Source of the DNA: Paenibacillus doosanensis
Lineage (GTDB): Bacteria; Bacillota; Bacilli; Paenibacillales; NBRC-103111
Assembly (NCBI RefSeq): GCF_025060755.1
Contig: NZ_JANYUY010000016.1
Coordinates: 1 to 64,000, forward strand
DNA: 64,000 nt
Direction of reading: 5' to 3'
Shown: piece after piece, positions 16,971 through 26,032 of the stretch
Layout: every line of letters begins with the position of its first letter
How positions within the stretch are numbered: position 1 is the first letter of the stretch
The notes under the pieces: generated by a model
What the model was told of the DNA's origin: nothing
What the model saw: the letters and a program-made list of their open reading frames with translations, nothing else
Database searches by the model: none
Program-made: the position numbers and the translations under genes

Positions 16971-17712
16971 TGCGAATCCCTGCCTTCTCCAGCCCGGCCC
17001 TAATGCGCAGGATCAAATCCAGCGCTCCTTTCGTATCCCCGTGCACGCATAAGCTGTCTCCATGAATATTCAACCGCTGGCCGCCTAACGTCTTCGTCCA
17101 GCCTTCCACGATCATCCGCACCGCCTGCTGCGCCGCTTCCTCCGGATCGTGCAGCACGGCCCCCGGCAAACTTCTCGGCGCCAATGTCCCGTCCGCGCAA
17201 TAAGCGCGATCGGCATACAGCTCCGAAATAACGGGAAGGCCGCGCTCTATTGCGACCTTACCCAGCTTGCTCCCCGGCCGAGCGAGAAGAGCTGTTCGCG
17301 GAGTCGTCAGTATAACCGCCTCAACGATCGCTTCCGCCACCGCATCGTCCGTGTCGGCCATATTGCTCATGCTGCCGTGAGGCTTGACATGCCGAATGGC
17401 CGTGCCGTGCTTGCGGCAGAACGCCTCAAGCGCTCCGATCTGATAGATGCAGCAATTCGTCAATTCCTCAAGGGACAAACGCATAGCTCTGCGTCCGAAT
17501 CCAGCCAAATCGGGGTACCCCATATGAACGCCGATGCAGACGCCGTGCTCCGCCGCAAGGCCAACCGTCCGGTCCATGATGTCCGGATCGCCCGCATGAA
17601 ACCCGCAGGCGATGTTGGCTGAAGTGATCCAGCGCATCGCTTCCTCGTCCGCTCCCAGCTTATACACGCCAAAGCTTTCTCCCATATCGCAATTCAAATC
17701 AATCGCTCGCAT
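16957..17712 (-). CDS. pxpA: 5-oxoprolinase subunit A (LamB/YcsF family)
   Basis: 251 residues from ATG 17712, preceded by GGGGTGAG; a GTG three codons upstream is less likely. It begins with the family signature IDLNCDMGESFGVYKLG, followed by SANIACGFHAGDPD and HVKPHGSMSN. It is the first gene of the pxpA-pxpB-pxpC-accB-accC run. Its promoter shares a box with the sugar isomerase and ABC transporter promoters, which suggests common control. Confidence 0.94.
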   Translation of the reverse strand: MRAIDLNCDMGESFGVYKLGADEEAMRWITSANIACGFHAGDPDIMDRTVGLAAEHGVCIGVHMGYPDLAGFGRRAMRLSLEELTNCCIYQIGALEAFCRKHGTAIRHVKPHGSMSNMADTDDAVAEAIVEAVILTTPRTALLARPGSKLGKVAIERGLPVISELYADRAYCADGTLAPRSLPGAVLHDPEEAAQQAVRMIVEGWTKTLGGQRLNIHGDSLCVHGDTKGALDLILRIRAGLEKAGIRIERR

Positions 17713-17753
17713 CGCTCTCACCCCGGCTGTTACGTTGGATTTGTTTCATTGTG

Positions 17754-17809
17754 ATTATAGCTGCGCCTTCTCCCCGTGCCCACACAGAAAATTGCCGAAA
17801 TTGGTGGAC
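17754..17809 (-). promoter_or_regulatory. Promoter of the pxp operon with GTCCACC box
   Basis: On the minus strand GTCCACC starts at 17809 and TATAAT starts at 17759, a distance of 50 nt. The sequence between them (CAATTTTCTGTGTGGG and flanks) closely matches that at 24321-24376. The -35 region is poor, as expected for an activated promoter. Confidence 0.65.
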
Positions 17810-17831
17810 GATTTTGCTTAGGTGCAATTAC

Positions 17832-17887
17832 GTCCACCACATAAGTCAAACCTATGAGTGTCCCCGGCCGGAAGCTCGTTTTATAAT
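17832..17887 (+). promoter_or_regulatory. Promoter of the sugar isomerase unit with GTCCACC box
   Basis: GTCCACC at 17832-17838 and TATAAT at 17882-17887 are again exactly 50 nt apart. The box forms an inverted repeat with the GGTGGAC of the divergent pxp promoter (17803-17809), so one regulator could control both directions. Confidence 0.6.
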
Positions 17888-17928
17888 CATCTCGTAATCG
17901 ATACCATCGTATGAAAGGATGTTCTGCT

Positions 17929-18786
17929 ATGAGCTTAGAGCTTGGATTGCAGCTTTATACCGTCAGACACGAATTGATGAAAGACCCCGTGGGAGCTTTG
18001 GAAAAAGTAGCCGAGCTCGGATACTCGAATTTGGAGCTGGCCATCCATTATTCGGACGCCGAAGGCGTCGGCGGCTACAGCGTATACGGATTGCGGGCGC
18101 CGGAGCTGAAGCGATGCCTCGACCGTCTTAACATGAAGGCATTGAACGCCCAAATGTTCCCGATCGAAAGCGTCAACTGGGATTATTTGATTCCTTTCGC
18201 CCAGGAAATCGGCATGCCGGCGGCCTCCATCTCCATGCATATGTTCAAAAACAAACAAGCCGTACTCGATTTCAGCGATCAGCTCAACCGCTGCGGCGAA
18301 ACATGTCAAAAACACGGTCTCGACTTCTATTACCACAACCACTTTCAGGAGTTCCAGAAGTTCGACGGCGTTTATGTCATGGACCTTATTTTGCAGCATA
18401 CCGACCCTGCTCTGGTCAAAATTGAATTTGACACGTATTGGGCGCTGCGGGGCGGCGTCGACCCGTGCGAATATTTGCGCGTCCTGGGCAACCGCTGCGA
18501 CCTCGTTCATCAAAAAGATATGCCCGCATCGGCACTGCCGGTCAACTGGTTTGATGTGTTCGGAGTCGACTCGGACATTACGCTCGACAAAAAACTGGGC
18601 ACTTCGTCGCCCGAGCAGTTCACGGAAATCGGCAGCGGCGTGATGGACATCGCCGCCATTATTCAAACCGTACGCGATATGGGCATCGTCAAAACCATTT
18701 TTATCGAGCAGGACTTTTCCGCTCTGAACCAATTCGATTGCGCCAAAATCAATTTTGCCCAAATGACCAAGCTGCTCGGGAGGTAA
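17929..18786 (+). CDS. Sugar phosphate isomerase/epimerase (xylose isomerase-like TIM barrel)
   Basis: 285 residues from ATG 17929, 9 nt after AAAGGATG; the in-frame ATG at 17911 has no ribosome site. The TIM-barrel AP-endonuclease-2 family pattern is clear: LGLQLYTVRHEL at the start, then FYYHNHFQEFQ, VKIEFDTYWALRGG and LVHQKDMP, which supply metal ligands, and FIEQDFS near the end. Members isomerise or epimerise sugars or inositol derivatives. Translation runs directly into the next dehydrogenase (TAATG overlap). The substrate is unknown. Confidence 0.85.
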   Translation: MSLELGLQLYTVRHELMKDPVGALEKVAELGYSNLELAIHYSDAEGVGGYSVYGLRAPELKRCLDRLNMKALNAQMFPIESVNWDYLIPFAQEIGMPAASISMHMFKNKQAVLDFSDQLNRCGETCQKHGLDFYYHNHFQEFQKFDGVYVMDLILQHTDPALVKIEFDTYWALRGGVDPCEYLRVLGNRCDLVHQKDMPASALPVNWFDVFGVDSDITLDKKLGTSSPEQFTEIGSGVMDIAAIIQTVRDMGIVKTIFIEQDFSALNQFDCAKINFAQMTKLLGR

Positions 18787-19883
18787 TGAACGTGACACAA
18801 CATCAAGTAAACATCGGAATCATCGGCCTTGGAGGCATCGGCACCTCCAAACATTTGCCGAGTTTGGCCAAGGTGCCTCAGGCTCGGGTCATAGCTTTCT
18901 GCGATTTGGAAGAAGATAAGGCGGCCCTAGCGGCCAAACAGTTCGGCGCAGACGGGGCCAAAGTGTATTCCGACTACCGCAAGCTGCTGGAGGAAAGCGC
19001 TATCGACGTCGTTCATGTCTGCACGCCCAACAGCTCGCATGCCGAGATTACGGTGGCGGCGCTGGAGGCGGGCAAACACGTCATGTGCGAAAAGCCGATG
19101 GCAATCACCTCGGCCGACGCCAAGCGGATGCTGGAGGCCGCCAAGCGAACCGGCAAAAAGTTGACGATCGGTTACCAGAACCGCTATCGTCAAGACAGCT
19201 TATATTTGAAGCAGTTGTGCGAGATGGGCGAGCTCGGGGACATTTATTACGGGAAAGCGCTGGCGATTCGCCGCCGGGCGGTGCCGACATGGGGCGTCTT
19301 CCTGGAGAAGGATCTGCAGGGCGGCGGCCCGCTGATCGATATCGGCACGCACGCGCTGGATTTGACGCTGTGGATGATGGACAATTACAAGCCTGTCAGC
19401 GTGACCGGCTCTGTCTTCCACAAGCTCGGCGGCACCCGAAACGCCGCCAACCTGTGGGGTTCGTGGGACCCTGACAAATTTACCGTAGAGGATGCGGCTG
19501 TCGGTTTCATCAAGATGGAGAACGGCGCCACCATCACCCTTGAAGCAAGCTGGGCGTTAAATACGCTCGATGTTCGCGAAGCCAAAACGGTGTTGTGCGG
19601 CACCAAGGCAGGGGCCGACATGGATGACAGCCTGCGCCTGAACGGCGAGCGGCTCGGCCGTCTGTACGATCACAAAATCCGCTTCGATTCCGCTCCGGTC
19701 GTATTTTACGGCGCGCAGAAAGATGAAACGCCGGCCGACATGGAGGCGCGCCTGTGGATCGAGTGTATCCTGAACGATACCGAACCGTTCGTCAAACCGG
19801 AGCAAGCGCTGGTCGTCAGCGAAATTCTCGAAGCCATCTACGAATCGGCCGCCACTGGCCAAACGATTTATTTGAACGCCTAA
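18786..19883 (+). CDS. Gfo/Idh/MocA family oxidoreductase
   Basis: 365 residues from ATG 18786, overlapping the previous stop by one base with GGGAGG upstream. The N-terminal Rossmann fold has IGIIGLGGIGTSKH; VHVCTPNSSHAEI and HVMCEKPMAI follow, where EKP carries the catalytic lysine of the family. The C-terminal domain includes GGGPLIDIGTHALDLTLW. It is an NAD(P)-dependent sugar or cyclitol dehydrogenase. With the isomerase upstream it suggests a short keto-sugar route for a substrate brought in by the nearby ABC transporter. Confidence 0.9.
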   Translation: MNVTQHQVNIGIIGLGGIGTSKHLPSLAKVPQARVIAFCDLEEDKAALAAKQFGADGAKVYSDYRKLLEESAIDVVHVCTPNSSHAEITVAALEAGKHVMCEKPMAITSADAKRMLEAAKRTGKKLTIGYQNRYRQDSLYLKQLCEMGELGDIYYGKALAIRRRAVPTWGVFLEKDLQGGGPLIDIGTHALDLTLWMMDNYKPVSVTGSVFHKLGGTRNAANLWGSWDPDKFTVEDAAVGFIKMENGATITLEASWALNTLDVREAKTVLCGTKAGADMDDSLRLNGERLGRLYDHKIRFDSAPVVFYGAQKDETPADMEARLWIECILNDTEPFVKPEQALVVSEILEAIYESAATGQTIYLNA

Positions 19884-19897
19884 CTCTCCTCCGCAAC

Positions 19898-19951
19898 AAA
19901 GCAAAGCCGTTCGGGCCGTCTCTTCAGACAGCCGGAACGGCTTTGCTTTTT
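19898..19951. terminator. Strong bidirectional terminator
   Basis: The AAAGCAAAGCCGTTC arm pairs with GAACGGCTTTGCTTT and is followed by T residues; the other strand also ends in a T-rich side. It separates the convergent dehydrogenase genes. Confidence 0.9.
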
Positions 19952-19962
19952 ACTCTTGTTGG

Positions 19963-21075
19963 TTAATCCAGTGCGTTAAGCGGCAGCTCCATAGGCAGCG
20001 CAGCCGGCCTTGCGCAGCTGCTTTCGACGAGATAATGCCGGCCTTCGCGAGAAGCGATATGAAACCCGTGCATCAGCTCCAGCACGTGGTACGCCAGTTC
20101 CCCGTTCGCCCGGTGCATACGGCCGCTGCGGATCGCATGGGCCATATCGGCCACGCCGATGCCCCGGCTGTTATCGTTAAAGGCAAATGCCGCCGGAATT
20201 TCGGCAAAATCGCTCTGATCGTGGCGCTTCACATATATCGGGCCGCCGAACGTATTCGGATCGGGAACGACCAATGTGCCGGCCGAGCCGTATATTTCGA
20301 TGCGGGGCAGCTTGCTGCCCCAAACGTCAAAGCTGGTAATGATCGTACCGATGGCTCCGCTGTGAAAATCAAGCACGCCGGCGATGTGGGTCGGCGTTTC
20401 CACCGGAATTTTGCGCCCGTAGTCGACTTCTCCCGTAATCGTTCGCTCGGGGAAGGTTACGGCCGCCGAACCGGTCACCCGGCGTACCGGCCCCAGCAGA
20501 TGGACAAGTGCGGTCAAATAATACGGCCCCATGTCAAACATCGGCCCCGCGCCGACCTGGTACAGGAAATCCGGGTTCGGATGCCAGCTTTCCGGTCCGT
20601 GGCTCATGAGAAACGCAGTAGCTGCCACCGGCGTGCCGATCCAGCCGTCGTCGATCAGCTTGCGGCATGTCTGCAGCCCTCCGCCCAGGAAAGTATCGGG
20701 CGCGGACCCGACGCGCAGCCCTTTGTCCCGCGCAAGCGCCAGCACGGCTTTACCGTCTTCCAGGCTGACGGCCAGCGGCTTCTCGCCGTACGTATGCTTG
20801 CCCGCCCGCAGCGCCTGCAAATGAATGTCGGCATGGGCGTGAGGCACCGTTAAATTCACGACCAGCTCAATCTCGGGGTCGGCCAGCAGCTCCGCAACGG
20901 AGCACGCCTTGGGGCTAGCGAACTGCTCGGCTTTGACCCGAGCCCGCTCCACATCCAGATCGGCGCAAGCGGCAATGTCCAGGATGTCAAACTTGCTCCC
21001 GGCCTTACAATAAATAGTGCTAATATTGCCGCAGCCGATAATTCCTATCTTCATCTTTGCCGTCACCGGATTCAT
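19963..21075 (-). CDS. Gfo/Idh/MocA family oxidoreductase
   Basis: 370 residues. ATG 21075 is kept because GGGAGG lies 7 nt upstream, although the Rossmann motif KIGIIGCGNIST begins eight residues in. VVNLTVPHAHADIHL and HTYGEKPLAV (catalytic lysine region) are followed by a C-terminal domain with GAGPMFDMGPYYLTALV. It differs in sequence from the convergent dehydrogenase at 18786. It is the last gene of the minus-strand ABC transporter unit, 51 bp after the binding protein, so it should act on the same imported sugar. Confidence 0.9.
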   Translation of the reverse strand: MNPVTAKMKIGIIGCGNISTIYCKAGSKFDILDIAACADLDVERARVKAEQFASPKACSVAELLADPEIELVVNLTVPHAHADIHLQALRAGKHTYGEKPLAVSLEDGKAVLALARDKGLRVGSAPDTFLGGGLQTCRKLIDDGWIGTPVAATAFLMSHGPESWHPNPDFLYQVGAGPMFDMGPYYLTALVHLLGPVRRVTGSAAVTFPERTITGEVDYGRKIPVETPTHIAGVLDFHSGAIGTIITSFDVWGSKLPRIEIYGSAGTLVVPDPNTFGGPIYVKRHDQSDFAEIPAAFAFNDNSRGIGVADMAHAIRSGRMHRANGELAYHVLELMHGFHIASREGRHYLVESSCARPAALPMELPLNALD

Positions 21076-21126
21076 GCGCCAGCCTCCCTGTTCTTCTGTT
21101 TCTCTCCCGTTTTCCGTTCCGCCGGA

Positions 21127-22425
21127 TTACTTCTGCTTCGCTTTGCTTTCCCATACCGTCTGTATTTCATTGAGCAGCTGGTCGCGGTTCAGCTTGTTGC
21201 CGACATATTTCTGCAGCGTCGAAGCGATCTCCTGAGCGGCCCCGTCCGGATATTTCGGCCAATGCCAGCCCAGAACCTTGTTATCCTTCACATATTTCAT
21301 CACATCTTGGCCCGTGCTCCCTACCGATACCGGATCGGCCTCGAAGCTCGTAAAGGCGGGAATAAACTTAAATTCCTTCGTAATGTAGTTTCTGCCCACA
21401 TCCGATGTGACAAGCCAGTTCAGAAACTCCTTCGCTTCGGCTTTTACCTTCGAATCTTTGCTGATGACCCAGTTGTTCGGCACGTCCACAAACACCTTGT
21501 CGTTTAAGGCGACATCATCGTTAATCGGCATCGGCATCAAGCCGACGTTAATGTTCGGATTGACCTTCTGGATCAGCGGAAGCGTCCAGTTCCCGCTTTG
21601 CATCATGGCCGCCTGGCCATTGCCGAACGTGGCAATCAGGTTGTTGTAATCCGTTGTCATCTGATTTTTGTTTCCGTATTTCACAATCACGTCCAGCATG
21701 TTGACCGCATCGGCAAACAGCGGGTTGCCGGAGAATTTGGCTGAACCGTCGTTAAGCCCTTTAATGAATGCGTCGGGATCGGGCTGCTTGGCCACCGGAT
21801 TGTTAAAAAACTGTCTGCCGAGACTCGACCATACCTGGAACATGTTGACGAACGGCGTTACGCCGCTGTCCTGCAGCTTTTTGCTGACTTGCTCCAATTC
21901 TGACAGCGTTTTCGGCAATGTCGTAACTCCGGCTTTGGCAAACAGATCCTTGTTGTAAACGATGCCATAACCTTCGATATCAACCGGCATGCCGTATACC
22001 TTGCCGTCCTTGACCATCGGTTTTTTGGCGAAATCGTACTCATCTTTCACCCAAGGCTGATCGGACAAATCTTCCAGCTGATCCTGCCAAACTTCGAGCT
22101 GCCGGAAGCCTTCGTTATTAAAGATGTCCGGCATTTCTCCTGCGGCAAACTTCGTTTTGAGCGCTGTGTTGTAGTCGGTTCCGATCACGGTCTCCACATC
22201 CAGCTTTACGCCGGGGTGAGACTTCTCATATTCCTCCTTGAGCTTGTTTAACGCTTCGGAAATTTCTACCTTGCCCTGAAAAATCTTGATCGTTACAGCT
22301 TTTTTGGCCTGGCTTGCGTTTTCTGCGCCCGTTCCTTGGGCCGGCTTCTGCTCTCCGCTTGCGCAACCGGCAGTCACGGAAGCGAGCAAAAGAACTGCAG
22401 AAGCTGTCGTCAATATACGTTTCAT
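21127..22425 (-). CDS. Carbohydrate ABC transporter substrate-binding lipoprotein
   Basis: 432 residues with a lipoprotein signal: a basic start (MKRILTTAS), a hydrophobic stretch and the lipobox VTAGC (cysteine 20). The mature part is a family 1 extracellular solute-binding protein with TIKIFQGKVEISEALNKL near the start and DYNNLIATFGNGQAAMMQSG in the middle. It delivers an unidentified carbohydrate to the two permeases encoded just upstream. No ATPase gene is present in the window; such systems often share an MsmX-type ATPase encoded elsewhere. Confidence 0.92.
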   Translation of the reverse strand: MKRILTTASAVLLLASVTAGCASGEQKPAQGTGAENASQAKKAVTIKIFQGKVEISEALNKLKEEYEKSHPGVKLDVETVIGTDYNTALKTKFAAGEMPDIFNNEGFRQLEVWQDQLEDLSDQPWVKDEYDFAKKPMVKDGKVYGMPVDIEGYGIVYNKDLFAKAGVTTLPKTLSELEQVSKKLQDSGVTPFVNMFQVWSSLGRQFFNNPVAKQPDPDAFIKGLNDGSAKFSGNPLFADAVNMLDVIVKYGNKNQMTTDYNNLIATFGNGQAAMMQSGNWTLPLIQKVNPNINVGLMPMPINDDVALNDKVFVDVPNNWVISKDSKVKAEAKEFLNWLVTSDVGRNYITKEFKFIPAFTSFEADPVSVGSTGQDVMKYVKDNKVLGWHWPKYPDGAAQEIASTLQKYVGNKLNRDQLLNEIQTVWESKAKQK

Positions 22426-22565
22426 CGAAAAACCCTCCCTTTTTTATTGTCGCACTTTTTACAATATTCATTATATTTGAACGGCCGTTCATCGGGACAC
22501 TCATAGGTTTGACCAATCAGGTGGATGGAATTGATTGCGCCCCGCGTCCCGATTCACATACGCCG

Positions 22566-23399
22566 TTAACCTTTGACCGCCCCGGCCGTAATGCCCTCGA
22601 TAATATGCTTCTGCAAGGAAAGGAAAAAGACGATCAGCGGAGCCATGCTCATCACAAGTGCAGCGAGCGCGAGATCCCATTGATTCGTGTACTCGCCGAA
22701 TAACGAGTTGATAGCAATTTGAATCGTATGCAGCTGTTTGTTCTGAAGCATAATCAGCGCCAGCAAAAAGTCGTTCCACATCCACAAGCTGTTCAGCAGC
22801 ACAATGGTTACCGTCATCGGCTTCAGCAGCGGAAAGACGATGCGCCAAAATACGCCATATGGCGAACAACCGTCCACAGTGGCCGATTCCTCAATCTCCA
22901 GCGGAATGGAACGGACAAAGCCCTGGAACAAAAAGATGGAAAACGATACGCCCAAGCCGCAATAACAAATCACGATTCCAGGAATGCTGTTAACCAGGTG
23001 CAGCCACGAAGCTACCTTGACCAGCGGAATCATGATCGCCTGAAAGGGGATGACCATCGCCATCATAAACATGCCCATAAGCACAAGATGGATTTTACCT
23101 GACTTGCGTACGAGCCGGTAAGAAGCCATCGCCGCCATCAGCACTATCCCAATATTCCCGAAAACAGTAATGAGCAGGGAATTTTTCAGCGTCGTAGCGA
23201 AGCGCAGCACTTTCCAGGCATGGGTGAAATTGTCCCATTTCCATGATTTCGGCCAACTGGCCGCATTGACCAGCAGCTCGGCAAAGTCTTTAAGCGAGTT
23301 CACCAGAACAAAATAAAAGGGAGCGAGAAACAACAAAGCGACCGCAATCAGCAGCAGCTCGACCAGCGCCATCCGCCAGGAATATGTCTCCGAGTTCAT
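22566..23399 (-). CDS. Carbohydrate ABC transporter permease (MalG type)
   Basis: 277 residues with six predicted membrane segments. The cytoplasmic EAA loop reads EIEESATVDGCSPYGVFWRI, which docks to the ATPase. It overlaps the preceding permease by one base and is followed by a 140-bp gap before the binding-protein gene. Confidence 0.92.
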   Translation of the reverse strand: MNSETYSWRMALVELLLIAVALLFLAPFYFVLVNSLKDFAELLVNAASWPKSWKWDNFTHAWKVLRFATTLKNSLLITVFGNIGIVLMAAMASYRLVRKSGKIHLVLMGMFMMAMVIPFQAIMIPLVKVASWLHLVNSIPGIVICYCGLGVSFSIFLFQGFVRSIPLEIEESATVDGCSPYGVFWRIVFPLLKPMTVTIVLLNSLWMWNDFLLALIMLQNKQLHTIQIAINSLFGEYTNQWDLALAALVMSMAPLIVFFLSLQKHIIEGITAGAVKG

Positions 23400-24280
23400 T
23401 AGAGATCGACCTCCTTGCGCTTCGTGATCGACACCTGCAAAGCGGTAATTACCGCCACCGCCACAAAAAAGAGGAGCGCCTTGGCCGTACCCAAGCCATA
23501 GTTGTTGTTAACGAAAGCTTCGTTGTAAATATTCATCGCTACCGACTCCGTCGAATTAAACGGGCCGCCTTTGGTCAGCGAAAAATTAATGTCGAACATT
23601 TTAAACGCCCATGAAATCGTCAGGAACAAACATACTGTCGTAATCGGCATAATTAGAGGCAAAATAATGCTTCTTAGCACCTGCAAGCGATTCGCGCCGT
23701 CGATGGTCGCCGCTTCGATCATATCTTTAGGCACATTGGTCAGCCCGGCAATATAGATGACCATCACATATCCGGCTCCATGCCACAAAAATACGATGAC
23801 AAGCGCCCAGAATGCCGTATTCTCCGTGCCAAGCCAAGGCAATTCGAAAAAGGCGCTATGCGTCATTCGGCCGATGGCGGCAAAGCCTTGCACAAAGATG
23901 AACTGCCAAATAAATCCGAGCAGCAAGCCCCCCAGCACATTGGGTACGAAAAAAACCGTCCGCAACAGCTTGCGGGTTTTGAAAGCATGGGTCAGCGCAT
24001 AAGCAAGCAGAAAACCGACAAGATTGGTCAGCGCGACAACCGCTACAGTAAAGCGGGCCGTAAACCAGAAAGCGTGTCCAAAATTGGCGTCCTTCTTCAG
24101 CACATAAATGAAATTATCCAGCCCTACCCAGCTTATGTTTCCCGAAACGCCGTTCCAGCTCGTAAATGAATAATACACATTCAGCACAAACGGCAAGGCG
24201 ATAATCAGCATATACACAAGCACAGCCGGGCCCAAAAAAATGATTTCCTGCATCCAGTTGGTCAGTAACCATTTCCGCAC
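23399..24280 (-). CDS. Carbohydrate ABC transporter permease (MalF/UgpA type)
   Basis: 293 residues with six predicted membrane segments. The EAA loop is DMIEAATIDGANRLQVLRSI. It is the first gene of the transporter unit, behind the promoter at 24321-24376 that carries the GTCCACC box. Confidence 0.92.
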   Translation of the reverse strand: MRKWLLTNWMQEIIFLGPAVLVYMLIIALPFVLNVYYSFTSWNGVSGNISWVGLDNFIYVLKKDANFGHAFWFTARFTVAVVALTNLVGFLLAYALTHAFKTRKLLRTVFFVPNVLGGLLLGFIWQFIFVQGFAAIGRMTHSAFFELPWLGTENTAFWALVIVFLWHGAGYVMVIYIAGLTNVPKDMIEAATIDGANRLQVLRSIILPLIMPITTVCLFLTISWAFKMFDINFSLTKGGPFNSTESVAMNIYNEAFVNNNYGLGTAKALLFFVAVAVITALQVSITKRKEVDL

Positions 24281-24320
24281 GTTGAAGCCACTCCTTTCTC
24301 CACAATGAAGTTATAGTGCG

Positions 24321-24376
24321 ATTATAGCGGCGTTAAAGAGCTATTCCCACACAGAAAATTGTTGAGATTGGTGGAC
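24321..24376 (-). promoter_or_regulatory. ABC transporter promoter with GTCCACC box
   Basis: On the minus strand GTCCACC starts at 24376 and TATAAT at 24326, 50 nt apart. The intervening CAATTTTCTGTGTGGG block matches that upstream of pxpA. The likely regulator is encoded next door (24416-26032). Confidence 0.65.
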
Positions 24377-24415
24377 AATTTTGCTTCGGCTTGGTGCGGA
24401 GCAGGCGGACCAAGC

Positions 24416-26032
24416 TTATTCCAGTCGGGATCTGAATTCCTTTGGCGACAGGCCCTCCCATTTTTTGAATACCCTGCTGAAATATTTTTCATCCTGATAC
24501 CCGACTTGCCGGGCCGCCTCGGCGATTTTGACATGCGGGTTGAGCAGCAGCATCTTGGCCTTATCAATCCGAACTCGGTTCAAGTAATCAATGACATTTT
24601 CCTTTAGCTCCATCTTGAATTTACGGGAAATGTACTCCCGGTTTAAATGAAACTGCGCGGAGATATCCTGCAGCGTAATATTTTTCTGGTAATTGGCCTG
24701 GATATACTTGGCAATATCATGCATCGTATGCCCGCTTTGCGCTTTCATGATCAGGAACGTTTCCAGCAGCGCGTGCAAATGGTTGGAAACCCGCTCCTGG
24801 AACAACACCAGCGAGAACGTTCCCTCATCGTCAATCGGAATCGAGCGGAATTGAATCGATTCCGGCGGCAGCTCCGGCCCGGACTCGCCTTCCTGGAAAA
24901 ACGCTTCGGTCCAGCGGACCATTAACACGTTGAATTCATCCTGCCACAATTCCAACTGCTGCAAGGAGATCGTCTCCATTCGGTTCAGCTCGTTGAACCA
25001 TTCCTGCAGCGCGCCGGCCAGCTGCCCGCTTCTTCCGCTCTTTAACGCCAGGCTGATTTTTTCCTCAAATTCGCCGAAACGCAGCGTTCCAAGCCGCATC
25101 TCCGCTTCTCTGCGAAATGTATGGAGCCTTGTCCGGCGGTCCAGCAAATTGCGCTGAAGAAGTGCCTTCCGCGCCTGTGAATACGCTTCCTGGAGGCCGT
25201 TAGGAAACGGCAGCGCCAGCCCGATGCCAATGTCGAAGCACGTCTGCAGACGGCGGGCGATTTCCCGGCTTATGCCGGAGACGACCGCTTCGGTTTGCTC
25301 CAGACTTCCCCACAGCAGCATGCCGATCTCATGTTTGCTGTTCAAATTCCGGAAGGCGGTACCCATTCGGGCGGCATGCAGCGTATCGTTGCAGATGCCG
25401 ATTAACGCAAATACAAGCGCGCCTTTATCTGAGCCGTACCGTTCGCGAATGTTGCGTTCCATGAATTCGAACCGTAGCACGGCGGCACGGCAAGCGCTTG
25501 CACGGCGAAGCGCCGGATATAGCTCCGGGAGCGCTGCAACGTCGCCCGCATATCCTCCCGGCTCCACCATCAGATTGGACAGCAGCTTGTCGCGACGCAG
25601 ATCTTTGAGCGCCTCAGCCTCCTGGCTGTACGTATGGTCTTGACGGCGTTTGCGTTCTTCTTCCCGCCAGGCGTCAACCGCCCTCTGCATAGCCTCCTGC
25701 AATTGGCTTGGCACAATCGGCTTCAGCAAATAATCCGTACCGCCATACTTCATCGTCTGCCGCACATATTCGAAATCGCTGTATCCGCTGATCACTATTT
25801 TTTTGCACGTCGGCGCGTGAGAATCCATCCATTCCATCAGTTCAAGCCCGTTTCGAAGCGGCATCATAATATCCGTAAGTACGACCTGCGGCTGCTCCGC
25901 CATAATAAGGCGAACCGCTTCCGCGCCGTTATCCGCCTCCAGAATGTCGTCTACCTGCAAAGCATTCCAATCGGCCAGCATACGAATCGTGCTGCGCACA
26001 TGCGTTTCATCGTCTACAATAAGCACTTTCAT
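24416..26032 (-). CDS. AraC-family response regulator (YesN type)
   Basis: 538 residues. The receiver domain has IVDDETHVRS, the phosphoacceptor D54 in VLTDIMMPLRNG and the conserved lysine in DYLLKPI. A long middle region follows, and the C-terminal AraC helix-turn-helix pair includes ISAQFHLNREYISRKFK and AARQVGYQDEKYFSRVFKKW. It overlaps the histidine kinase gene by 4 bp (ATGA). It probably binds the GTCCACC boxes of the adjacent transporter, the isomerase unit and the pxp operon (inference from position and shared motif). Confidence 0.93.
   Translation of the reverse strand: MKVLIVDDETHVRSTIRMLADWNALQVDDILEADNGAEAVRLIMAEQPQVVLTDIMMPLRNGLELMEWMDSHAPTCKKIVISGYSDFEYVRQTMKYGGTDYLLKPIVPSQLQEAMQRAVDAWREEERKRRQDHTYSQEAEALKDLRRDKLLSNLMVEPGGYAGDVAALPELYPALRRASACRAAVLRFEFMERNIRERYGSDKGALVFALIGICNDTLHAARMGTAFRNLNSKHEIGMLLWGSLEQTEAVVSGISREIARRLQTCFDIGIGLALPFPNGLQEAYSQARKALLQRNLLDRRTRLHTFRREAEMRLGTLRFGEFEEKISLALKSGRSGQLAGALQEWFNELNRMETISLQQLELWQDEFNVLMVRWTEAFFQEGESGPELPPESIQFRSIPIDDEGTFSLVLFQERVSNHLHALLETFLIMKAQSGHTMHDIAKYIQANYQKNITLQDISAQFHLNREYISRKFKMELKENVIDYLNRVRIDKAKMLLLNPHVKIAEAARQVGYQDEKYFSRVFKKWEGLSPKEFRSRLE

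Noticed and set aside
17935-18798. Minus-strand frame of 287 codons
   Set aside because: It is antisense to a clear TIM-barrel isomerase with family motifs and a ribosome site.
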